Origin: CAZAIO01 sp964485235
Lineage (GTDB): Bacteria; Chloroflexota; Dehalococcoidia; GIF9; UBA5629
Assembly (NCBI GenBank): GCA_964485235.1
Contig: CAZAIO010000143.1
Location: 1 to 5,802, forward strand
Length of the DNA: 5,802 nt
Direction of reading: 5' to 3'
Shown here: piece after piece, positions 1 to 5,189 of the stretch
Layout of the letters: the number at the start of each line of letters is the position of its first letter
Numbering within the stretch: position 1 is the stretch's first letter
The notes under the pieces: model-generated
What the model was told of the DNA's origin: nothing
The model's database searches: none
What the model saw: the letters and a program-made list of their open reading frames with translations, nothing else
Position numbers and translations under genes: made by a program

Positions 1-16
1 AGAATTTGAATTAACC

Positions 17-328
17 ATGAAATATGCGGGACGTGATGAACAAGGCATTCCGCGATACTCTGAAGTTTTTACTATAACAAAAAAGGATATACTGGATTAT
101 ATCAATAAGAATTATAAGTTTAATAATCTACCATTTACGCGTGCGTTCCCTTCACATGATGATAGTTATTACATCATACAAATCCCAGACTCCACTTGCT
201 ACAGGATATACTACCAGGAAAGAGGTATTAAAGGTAAAGAGATAATAGCAAATAATAAAGATGAAGCGTTATCAATATATATAGAACACATATTACTGTA
301 CAGTGGTACCGGATTGAAGCTCACGTAA
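17..328 (+). CDS. Hypothetical protein, AT-rich, probably the C-terminal part of a longer gene
   Basis: I do not recognise a family. From the ATG at 17 the frame gives 103 residues ending at TAA 326-328. The same frame is open to the left edge (codons for EFELT precede the Met) and no Shine-Dalgarno sequence precedes ATG 17, so this is quite likely the end of a larger protein. The product is rich in Tyr, Ile and Lys (for example YYIIQIPDS and YRIYYQERGIKGKE), has no membrane segment or signal peptide, and has no Cys pair that would suggest metal binding. The pattern suggests a small soluble alpha/beta domain with a closing helix (DEALSIYIEHILLY). Codons are markedly more AT-rich than in the genes to the right, suggesting a horizontally acquired accessory gene. 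Size and composition resemble many immunity-type proteins, but nothing here proves that. Confidence 0.55.
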   Translation: MKYAGRDEQGIPRYSEVFTITKKDILDYINKNYKFNNLPFTRAFPSHDDSYYIIQIPDSTCYRIYYQERGIKGKEIIANNKDEALSIYIEHILLYSGTGLKLT

Positions 329-416
329 AATAAAAGTGTAAAAATTTGTGAGAGTCATCTCGCGACGGTTGACCTCATAAAGGGTACAATCCGGGCACAT
401 AGATAACAAAAAACAC

Positions 417-428
417 AGCGCTAGCGCT
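417..428. repeat. 12-bp perfect palindrome AGCGCTAGCGCT
   Basis: AGCGCTAGCGCT equals its own reverse complement and is also a tandem pair of AGCGCT. It is GC-rich inside AT-rich flanks (A-run before, TTTTC after) and lies about 50 bp before the start of the transposase-like remnant at 478. It may be a binding site or part of the 5' region of the lost insertion sequence. It has no T-run in the right place for a good terminator. Function unknown. Confidence 0.45.
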
Positions 429-466
429 TTTCACACGTTCCATCTACAATGAGCATACCAACTCAC

Positions 467-472
467 AGGAGG
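467..472 (+). promoter_or_regulatory. Perfect Shine-Dalgarno AGGAGG for the 30-codon frame at 478
   Basis: AGGAGG is followed by five C/pyrimidine bases and then ATG 478. It is the full anti-16S complement at normal spacing and the strongest ribosome site in the left part of the window. It shows that this start codon once served, or still serves, a translated gene. Confidence 0.6.
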
Positions 473-477
473 CCCCC

Positions 478-570
478 ATGCTCAAGCCAAGAGAATCCCA
501 GGAGTCATTCTTCGGCGGCTATTTGTATGGAGAGGCCTGCGATTATATGGGCCTAATAGGGCGCAACTAA
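478..570 (+). pseudogene. Probable 5' remnant of an insertion-sequence transposase (30 codons)
   Basis: The frame starts at ATG 478 behind a perfect AGGAGG and stops at TAA 568-570. The first residues, MLKPRESQESFFGGYLY, resemble the N-termini of DDE transposases of the IS5/IS1182 kind, which often open with MLKP...Q.SF...YLYD and continue for several hundred residues. After YLY the likeness is lost (GEACDYMGLIGRN, stop), as expected if the body of the gene was deleted and the stub fused to unrelated DNA. The interspersed repeat begins 25 bp after the stop. The likeness is from memory of the family and has not been searched. The alternative is a genuine 30-residue peptide; the strong ribosome site allows this, but nothing in the sequence indicates a role. 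Confidence 0.45.
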
Positions 571-595
571 AGAAAGATACGCTCCCACGTATTAA

Positions 596-713
596 ATGTC
601 ACTGCGAGGAGCCCCGATATGTCGGGTAAATCGGGGCGACGCGGCAGTCTCATGGAATTCAAGCAGAGATTACTTCGCCTCTCGACGAAGTCAGTATGGT
701 CTCGTAATGACAT
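596..713. repeat. Composite palindromic interspersed repeat (REP-like, two inverted units)
   Basis: The outer arms ATGTCACTGCGAG (596-608) and CTCGTAATGACAT (701-713) are reverse complements at 11 of 13 positions. Each half is itself a hairpin. The left half has GCCCCGAT (611-618) pairing perfectly with ATCGGGGC (630-637); the right half has ACTTCG (672-677) pairing with CGAAGT (686-691). The inner ends, GCAGTCTC (644-651) and GAGATTAC (666-673), are also nearly complementary. The general form (TGTCAYTRCGAG ... GCGACGCGGCARTCTC, then an inverted copy) matches a very common class of intergenic repeats in Deltaproteobacteria, Nitrospirota and several other phyla. It is noncoding in origin even though an open frame passes through it, and it places the start of the next gene downstream. 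Confidence 0.75.
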
Positions 714-737
714 ATGGAAATGGATTGCTGGTATACT
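707..737 (+). promoter_or_regulatory. Weak candidate promoter giving a near-leaderless transcript for the DUF2284 gene
   Basis: TATACT (732-737) is a five-of-six match to the -10 consensus and ends 7 bp before ATG 745. ATGACA (707-712), at the edge of the repeat, is five of six for a -35 box, but the spacing is 19 bp. If used, transcription would begin at or within a base of the start codon, which would explain the missing Shine-Dalgarno sequence. The long spacing keeps confidence low. Confidence 0.25.
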
Positions 738-744
738 ACCATCG

Positions 745-1302
745 ATGAAACAGGATGAAAAAGAACATGCGCCTTTAAGCAGTGAATGCATACAATCGCT
801 CGGTTTCACCGCCTTTGTGGAATTCGACGCAAGCCTGCTTATACCCGAACAGAAAATCCGCGACCTGTGCGTTGCAAACAAATGCGGCAATTACAACAGT
901 AATTACATGTGTCCTCCACACAGCGGAACATTAGAGCAAATAAAGGCACGGATCAGCACATTCAAGCACGGCGTCCTGCTGCAATACAGCAGACCGCTCG
1001 ACGTTGAATACGATGAAGAAGGGCTGAAGATAACCAAAAGAGATTTCCACGAAAAGCTGCTGCAACTGGAGAACTGTCTCAGAGAAAAAGGTCCGGAACA
1101 TATATGGGGAATGACCGCCGGGTTTTGCGGGCTTTGCGAACCCTGCTACATCGTTTCCGGCAAGCCGTGCCCCCTGCCGGACAAAGCGCGGACATCCCTC
1201 GTCGCGCTGGGTATAGATGTGATCTCCCTGCTGGACCGGCTCAGTATGGACAGCGGGTTTCACCCCGACAGGATCACGTGGACGGGCTGCGTCCTTTATT
1301 AA
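745..1302 (+). CDS. DUF2284 family predicted metal-binding protein
   Basis: This is a soluble 185-residue protein with the cysteine pattern of DUF2284 (annotated in databases as predicted metal-binding; reaction unknown). The N-terminal cluster is C42, C47 and C56 (CVANKCG...YMCPP). The C-terminal cluster is C128, C131, C134 and C142 (FCGLCEPC...GKPCPLPDKAR), followed by the family's typical ALGIDVISLL. The spacing suits Fe-S or zinc binding. The protein ends in TGCVLY. The frame is open upstream to ATG 619 and ATG 652, but both lie in the composite repeat at 596-713 and the residues they add (MSGKSGRRGS...) look like translated repeat, so I chose ATG 745 (MKQDEKEHAPLSSEC), which gives a normal family length. 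No Shine-Dalgarno sequence precedes any of the three starts. The stop lies 8 bp from the end of the convergent carboxyltransferase gene. Family call is strong; start is moderate. Confidence 0.82.
   Translation: MKQDEKEHAPLSSECIQSLGFTAFVEFDASLLIPEQKIRDLCVANKCGNYNSNYMCPPHSGTLEQIKARISTFKHGVLLQYSRPLDVEYDEEGLKITKRDFHEKLLQLENCLREKGPEHIWGMTAGFCGLCEPCYIVSGKPCPLPDKARTSLVALGIDVISLLDRLSMDSGFHPDRITWTGCVLY
1280..1300 (+). terminator. Weak hairpin plus T-rich tail at the end of the DUF2284 gene
   Basis: GGACG (1280-1284) pairs with CGTCC (1290-1294) around loop GGCTG, followed by TTTATT. The stem has only 5 bp and lies inside the last codons, where a translating ribosome would melt it, so it is a marginal intrinsic terminator. 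No better hairpin separates the two convergent genes. Confidence 0.2.
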
Positions 1303-1310
1303 GCCGCTTC

Positions 1311-2876
1311 TTACGGCCTCATACCGACACGTGCCTTGGGTCCGAGCTGAGTTGCGGTGATGTCCTGAGCCCGCCTGACGAACTCGCAGAGCAGCAGACG
1401 CGTGTCCCTGGGATCGATGATCTCTTCAACGCCGAACGCCTCGGCAGTGCGGAACGGCGATGCGTATTTACGTACCTTTTCTTCAAGCTCGATCCGCTTC
1501 GCTTCCGGGTCGGAAGCGGCCTCTATTTCTCTCCGGTGCGCCGCCATCACGCCGCCTTCAATAGGAAGTGAGCCCCATTCGCCGGAGGGCCAGGCATAGC
1601 GGAGATTGAGCCGTGATATGCTCGCGTGAAGCGCACCGGCTACTCCGTAGGAGCGCCGTATCAGCACCGGAATGCCGGGAACGGTTGCCTGTGACATGGC
1701 GGCAACGAGCCGCGCGGACTTGCGCTCTATGCCCTGCTTTTCCGATTCCGGCCCTATCATGAAGCCGGGCGAATCGGCGAGATGGATAATGGGAAGATGG
1801 AACGTATCGGCGAAGTCCACGAAACGCATCATTTTCTCGCATGCCGCCGCTGTGTGCGCGCCGCCGTACCAGTTGCAGTCATTGGCGATCAGGGCAACCG
1901 GATAACCGTCCATGCGCGCAAGCTGGGTGATCACCGACCTGCCGTAAAAAGGCGAAATTTCGAAAGTAGAATCACGGTCAACCACATGATTGATGAGTGT
2001 ACGCATATCATAGGTCTTTTTCCGGTCGCGGGGAATTATGGAAAGCAGCTCTTCATCACGCCTGTCGGGTCTATCGCCGGTATCCATGCGCGGCGGTTGA
2101 TGCCACACGTTATCCGGCAGGTAGCTTAAAAAACGCTTTATCTGCCGGAACGCGTCCTCTTCATCCTCCGCCACGTTATCTATCACGCCGCTCTCATAGC
2201 AATGTACTTTATAATTTCCGAGCTGTTCTTTGGTGATATCTATGCCGAGCGCCTGTTTCACCAGAGGAGGACCGGCGACGAACAGCTCGCTGTTCTTTTT
2301 AGTCATAATGCTCCAGTGCGATGCCGCGGCATACACCGGCGGCACGCCGCCAAGCGAACCGAGTGCCGCCGCAACCACAGGGACATATGCCATCAGTTTC
2401 GTCCTGGTACCCCACCGTTCGGGATTTCCCAATAATACCGTACGTTTGAGGTTTTCCACGTTGAGCACGCTCCCGCCGGCGGAGTCCAGTAACTGAATGA
2501 ACGGAATCCGCCACTCAAGCGCCATTTTTTCCGGAGTAAAGCCTCCGATACTCATAAAACTCGTGGGGTCTGCCCAGCCGCCCCGTATAGTAAAATCATC
2601 TCCCTCAATACAGACAGGCCGACCATCAATCATGCCGTATCCTGTTATACGGGGAGCATGCGTAAATGATTTCAGGTTGCCTTCTTTATCGTAGTCGGCT
2701 TTACCGGCAAGCGATTGTATCTCCCGGAAAGAACCGTTGTCTAGAAGAACATCGAACCGTTCCCTTACGGTAAGCCTTCCCTTTTTATGCTGCCTGGCAA
2801 TATTTTCCGCTCCACCCATTTCTTTCGCCATTTCATGTCTTTGCTTCAGTTCATCTATTTCTTTATGCCAGGACAT
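1311..2876 (-). CDS. Acyl-CoA carboxylase, carboxyltransferase (beta) subunit
   Basis: This 521-residue member of the PccB/MccB/methylmalonyl-CoA decarboxylase-alpha superfamily transfers CO2 between carboxybiotin and an acyl-CoA; the exact acyl group cannot be read from sequence. It has two crotonase-like halves. The N half has RLTVRERFDVLLDNGSF (34-50), DSAGGSVLN (131-139, where many homologues have SGGAR) and GSLGGVPPVYAA (173-184). The C half has ARMDGYPVALIAND (320-333), ADSPGFMIGPESEKQGIER (367-385, equivalent to the DVPGF...QE..GIIR loop), SYGVAGALHAS (409-419) and AWPSGEWGSLPIEGG (428-442). Length is normal for the family. The second of two adjacent ATGs (2876) is best spaced from GGAGGT; the frame runs on to 2948 but would then overlap the upstream channel gene. 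It follows that gene by 58 bp on the same strand. No biotin carboxylase or biotin-carrier gene is visible, so partners must be encoded elsewhere. Confidence 0.93.
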   Translation of the reverse strand: MSWHKEIDELKQRHEMAKEMGGAENIARQHKKGRLTVRERFDVLLDNGSFREIQSLAGKADYDKEGNLKSFTHAPRITGYGMIDGRPVCIEGDDFTIRGGWADPTSFMSIGGFTPEKMALEWRIPFIQLLDSAGGSVLNVENLKRTVLLGNPERWGTRTKLMAYVPVVAAALGSLGGVPPVYAAASHWSIMTKKNSELFVAGPPLVKQALGIDITKEQLGNYKVHCYESGVIDNVAEDEEDAFRQIKRFLSYLPDNVWHQPPRMDTGDRPDRRDEELLSIIPRDRKKTYDMRTLINHVVDRDSTFEISPFYGRSVITQLARMDGYPVALIANDCNWYGGAHTAAACEKMMRFVDFADTFHLPIIHLADSPGFMIGPESEKQGIERKSARLVAAMSQATVPGIPVLIRRSYGVAGALHASISRLNLRYAWPSGEWGSLPIEGGVMAAHRREIEAASDPEAKRIELEEKVRKYASPFRTAEAFGVEEIIDPRDTRLLLCEFVRRAQDITATQLGPKARVGMRP

Positions 2877-2880
2877 CATA

Positions 2881-2886
2881 ACCTCC
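2881..2886 (-). promoter_or_regulatory. Shine-Dalgarno GGAGGT that sets the carboxyltransferase start
   Basis: On the minus strand GGAGGT is followed by TATG and then ATG. The first ATG (2879) sits only 2 bp from GGAGG, too close for good initiation; the second (2876) sits 5 bp away. This favours MSWHKEIDEL as the N-terminus and argues against the 24-residue extension starting at 2948. Confidence 0.7.
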
Positions 2887-2934
2887 GTGGTACAAGTAAT
2901 TCGGAAAAACCGTTGCGGCCCGATAAAGTACAGG

Positions 2935-3756
2935 TCAGTTAATAACAACGGGCGATGCGTTCACATTAAAAGGATTTGTCCGTAACGCCAGTGAAAACAG
3001 GTAGGGATAGTGCTGCTTCAGGTAATGCATATGCATGATCCATTGCTCTCCAAGCAATATATATACGCGTTTGGCATCGTTGGCAAGATGGGCAATATCG
3101 GTATCCGGCAACGAATCAAATCCCTGCCTGGAGAAAAGCTCGTCCCTGAGATGAAACAACGCCCTGAGCAACGCGGTAAACGATTCATGCTCGACCAGGT
3201 TGGGATTCTCCAGCAGGTGGACCAGCAACTCGCCCTTTGCGCGAAGAAAATCGCGCATTTCCTCAAGTTGTATTTTCTCTACTGCAATTTCATACCTGTA
3301 GGATTTGAGATGCTTACGCAGCCGTTCGAAATCCTCGTCCGTCCAGTTTTGTTCAATACAACATTGCCCGCGTATGCTATCGAGGTCCGGATCATAAGAA
3401 GAAAACATTCTCAGAAGATGTGTGCCGAGCTCGCTGAAAAAAAGACCGATCACAGTATTGAGCCGCAGCTTTCTGCTCCTTTCTTCCCCTCTGAACAACA
3501 GCAACTGGGTTACATTGGCAAAGAAACCGAGAAAAGTACCGACACCGATCACAATAAGCAGGAAAGCGAGAACTTTCCCTCCAATAGTAACCGGATGAAT
3601 ATCGCCATAGCCTACGGTTGAAATCGTAACAATTGTGAAATAAAGAGCATCGAGGAAAGAAAGCCCTTCAGTAAACATGAAACCGATGACGCCGATGAAT
3701 AGGAGCGCAACAAGCACACCCATAAAGACAAGTACGCGATAGATCAGAGCATTCAT
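2935..3756 (-). CDS. Two-TM potassium channel with a large helical C-terminal domain
   Basis: This is a 273-residue inner-membrane ion channel subunit of the Ion_trans_2 type, expected to form tetramers. TM1 is about residues 5-28, the pore helix 33-45, the selectivity filter TVGYGD 47-52 (exact K+ signature) and TM2 about 61-88. The remaining roughly 180 residues are cytoplasmic and mostly charged and helical (DEDFERLRKHLKSYRYEIAV, QLEEMRDFLRAKGELLVHLL), ending with YPYLFSLALRTNPF. There is no Rossmann GxGxxG motif, so it is not an RCK/TrkA-N domain, and no cyclic-nucleotide-binding signature is seen. I believe the closing motif recurs in channels of other Deltaproteobacteria, but I cannot confirm that here. 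Only a poor GAGAG precedes ATG 3756, though TM1 starts directly after it, which supports this start. The carboxyltransferase gene follows 58 bp downstream on the same strand, so the two may be cotranscribed. Confidence 0.9.
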   Translation of the reverse strand: MNALIYRVLVFMGVLVALLFIGVIGFMFTEGLSFLDALYFTIVTISTVGYGDIHPVTIGGKVLAFLLIVIGVGTFLGFFANVTQLLLFRGEERSRKLRLNTVIGLFFSELGTHLLRMFSSYDPDLDSIRGQCCIEQNWTDEDFERLRKHLKSYRYEIAVEKIQLEEMRDFLRAKGELLVHLLENPNLVEHESFTALLRALFHLRDELFSRQGFDSLPDTDIAHLANDAKRVYILLGEQWIMHMHYLKQHYPYLFSLALRTNPFNVNASPVVIN

Positions 3757-3856
3757 ATGGTTATTTCACTCTCGATACAGGCCTGTTACCGGCCGGGCAA
3801 ATCCGATAATCAAACCACCTAATAACGAATAATACCACAGATATGATTTTTACTTC

Positions 3857-3951
3857 TATATTCAACAATATAAAACATTGCAACCGGGATCGAAAAGACA
3901 CAGGTTGCCGTACTATAATTCATTCAACGGCAAGCATCATGGCAAATGCTT
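3857..3951. other. Spacer 3757-4014 with three small inverted repeats and no gene
   Basis: This 258-bp AT-rich spacer between the DUF4405 stop and the channel start has no coding frame I would accept. It contains TATATT-CAAC-AATATA (3857-3872), GCAACC (3880-3885) pairing with GGTTGC (3903-3908), and AAGCAT (3932-3937) pairing with ATGCTT (3946-3951). None has a T-run that would make a clear terminator. One may end the tetR-DUF4405 transcript, and the channel promoter should also lie here, but I cannot pick a convincing -35/-10 pair. Confidence 0.35.
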
Positions 3952-4008
3952 TACTTCGTGAGAGATATTCAACAGGTATTCAATTATTAATCGATACGCC
4001 TTCTTAAA

Positions 4009-4046
4009 GTGTTGTTATGCGGACTGCCTGCGGCAACACGTTTTTA
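4009..4046. terminator. Hairpin over the DUF4405 stop codon
   Basis: GTGTTG (4009-4014) and CAACAC (4034-4039) are perfect 6-bp inverted arms with a 19-bp loop that includes the end of the DUF4405 gene. On the plus strand CGTTTTTA follows; on the minus strand TTTAAG follows. The T-run is better placed for plus-strand transcription, yet no plus-strand gene lies upstream, so use as a terminator for the minus-strand pair is doubtful. Confidence 0.25.
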
Positions 4047-4296
4047 TCATACGGACTATCCATTTCCAGTGTAAGATAATATGAACAACAACGAGCACCA
4101 GCATCGCAACGGCTACCCAGTCATGAATATCGATCCATGCGTTCTTTGTAATTCCCCAGAAAACAGAACTCTCCCCTCCTCCACGGCCTCCGCCTCCGGG
4201 TATTACAAGCCATAATAAAAACCCTGACAGCCCTTCTATAACGGCCGTTAAAAACATAAGACATGCCAGAATGAAATACAATGTGCTTTTCTTCAT
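4015..4296 (-). CDS. DUF4405 family small membrane protein (cytochrome-b-like)
   Basis: This is a 93-residue integral membrane protein with two transmembrane segments, about residues 6-33 and 58-78. They are joined by a glycine-rich loop (PGGGGRGGGES, 33-43) and followed by a basic cytoplasmic tail (KTCCRRQSA). The second helix begins WIDIHDWVAVAMLVLVVVHI and continues ILHWKWI, typical of DUF4405. H58, H72 and H76 are placed as haem-b ligands are in small cytochrome-b-like proteins, so a role in membrane electron transfer is plausible though unproven. The start is supported by GGGAG 7 bp upstream (complement of 4304-4308). It lies 86 bp downstream of the TetR gene on the same strand, so they may share a transcript. 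Length is normal for the family; nothing is missing. Confidence 0.8.
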   Translation of the reverse strand: MKKSTLYFILACLMFLTAVIEGLSGFLLWLVIPGGGGRGGGESSVFWGITKNAWIDIHDWVAVAMLVLVVVHIILHWKWIVRMIKTCCRRQSA

Positions 4297-4382
4297 TGTT
4301 CGACTCCCGTACCTGTTATTAGATCCGCCAATTCATTGCTCCAGGATTAATGCTCTATCGATTGTAACAAACTAATCGGCTA

Positions 4383-4973
4383 TCACTTTAAATAGCCATT
4401 GGCAAGAAGATAAATAAATTGGTTCGCTATCCGGGAAGGAGTGAGTTCACCATCCGGACGGTACCAGCGGTATATCGAATTTGCCGCCCCCAATATGGCG
4501 AAGGTTGCCATTTTTATATTCTTCGCTTTAAAAACTCCCTGTTCAACCCCTTCCCTGATCGTATCGTACACCACTTTTTCTACTTCTTTATGATATTGTT
4601 TGAGCACACTACGGTCTTTTGCGGTAAGTATATTATTCATTTCAAAGGTAATAAGGGTGGTTTCCGGCATTTCCGTCGCCGACTTTATCAATACCGCAAT
4701 AATTTTTTCCAGTCTTTTTTTCGGAGGGAGAGCGGACCTTCCGATTTCGATTGCCTTGTTTGCAGGTTCAATAGTCCTGTTTGTTATTTCTTTTAATATC
4801 TCTCTCTTATCCTTGAAATAATAATAAAGAGCCGCTTTGGTTACTCCCATCTTTTTGGCAATATCATTTATGCTTGCACCGTGATACCCTTCGACGATGA
4901 ATAATTGTGCAGCTATCTTTACGATATTTTCCCGGTTAATTTCATTTCGCCTCTTCCTGCTCAATTTATTCAT
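4383..4973 (-). CDS. TetR/AcrR-family transcriptional regulator, probably acyl-CoA responsive
   Basis: This is a 196-residue cytoplasmic repressor-type protein. The N-terminal DNA-binding domain spans about residues 13-60, with the helix-turn-helix ASINDIAKKMGVTKAALYYY (33-52) followed by FKDKREILKE, the classic TetR signature. Residues 70-196 form the helical ligand-binding and dimerisation part. Its end, SIYRWYRPDGELTPSRIANQ (166-185), matches the RWYRP.G.L.P..IA pattern I associate with TetR regulators of fatty-acid, steroid or aromatic acyl-CoA genes (KstR2-like). A CoA-thioester ligand is therefore a reasonable inference, not a demonstration. It is divergent from the FAD-subunit gene at 5190 over 216 bp, the usual layout for a local regulator, and is followed by the DUF4405 gene. 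The ribosome site before 4973 is poor (AAGAG, 7 bp away). Length and start are normal. Confidence 0.9.
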   Translation of the reverse strand: MNKLSRKRRNEINRENIVKIAAQLFIVEGYHGASINDIAKKMGVTKAALYYYFKDKREILKEITNRTIEPANKAIEIGRSALPPKKRLEKIIAVLIKSATEMPETTLITFEMNNILTAKDRSVLKQYHKEVEKVVYDTIREGVEQGVFKAKNIKMATFAILGAANSIYRWYRPDGELTPSRIANQFIYLLANGYLK

Positions 4974-5002
4974 GTAAAAACTCTTGCCTCAAGAAAGGTC
5001 TT

Positions 5003-5037
5003 ATTATAAGATAGCATTTCACCCAATCATCTTATCA
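5003..5037 (-). promoter_or_regulatory. Candidate tetR -10 box overlapped by an inverted repeat (possible TetR operator)
   Basis: The minus strand reads TATAAT at 5008-5003, a perfect -10 box about 30 bp before the tetR start; no good -35 sits 16-18 bp upstream. Overlapping it, TTATAAGAT (5004-5012) and ATCTTATCA (5029-5037) are inverted arms matching at 8 of 9 positions, with a centre-to-centre distance of 25 bp. A dyad on the regulator's own -10 box fits autorepression. The arms are AT-rich, so chance is possible. Confidence 0.4.
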
Positions 5038-5102
5038 AATTACTTTTTGCACCGCTATATATCCAATACAAATATTTCGAAATTACACAATGAAGTTGAA
5101 TC

Positions 5103-5131
5103 TTGACAAAAATACAGTATTATATTACTTT
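5103..5131 (+). promoter_or_regulatory. Candidate promoter of the FAD-subunit operon
   Basis: There is a perfect TTGACA (5103-5108) and, 17 bp downstream, a poor -10 box TACTTT (5126-5131). Transcription would start near 5138 and leave a leader of about 50 nt. The spacer contains the dyad AATAC-A-GTATT (5111-5121), and a 10-bp perfect palindrome ATTTCGAAAT lies at 5074-5083 upstream. A strong -35 with a weak -10 and nearby dyads suits a regulated promoter. Confidence 0.5.
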
Positions 5132-5189
5132 ATTATAGCTATTCTACTAAACGGCAGGTAAATAAATCAATTTCACGAAAGGTCCGGAT

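Noticed and set aside
369..390. TTGACC followed by TACAAT, resembling a promoter
   Set aside because: The boxes are only 10 bp apart, far below the 16-18 bp needed, and no good alternative partner exists for either box.
596..713. Reading the paired repeats as a CRISPR array
   Set aside because: There are only two units, in inverted rather than direct orientation, with no regular spacers and no cas genes.
1104..1571. Plus-strand open frame of 155 codons spanning the convergent junction
   Set aside because: It is a shifted-frame and antisense shadow of the DUF2284 and carboxyltransferase genes, with Arg-rich low-information translation.
2877..2948. 24-residue N-terminal extension of the carboxyltransferase from ATG 2948
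   Set aside because: It would overlap the channel gene's end, has no ribosome site, and does not look like the family N-terminus; GGAGGT sits directly before the ATG at 2876.
3010..3621. Plus-strand open frame of 203 codons inside the channel gene
   Set aside because: It is antisense to a gene with an exact K+ filter and membrane segments, and its own translation shows no domain and lacks a ribosome site.
4295..4335. tRNA-like text: GTTCGACTCCC followed further on by CCGCCA
   Set aside because: The 5' half of the T stem is missing, no acceptor, D or anticodon arm can be folded upstream, and GGGAG on the other strand is simply the DUF4405 ribosome site.
4419..4796. Plus-strand open frame of 125 codons inside the TetR gene
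   Set aside because: It is antisense to a clear helix-turn-helix regulator; the Phe/Tyr/Arg-rich translation is typical of a reverse-strand artefact.
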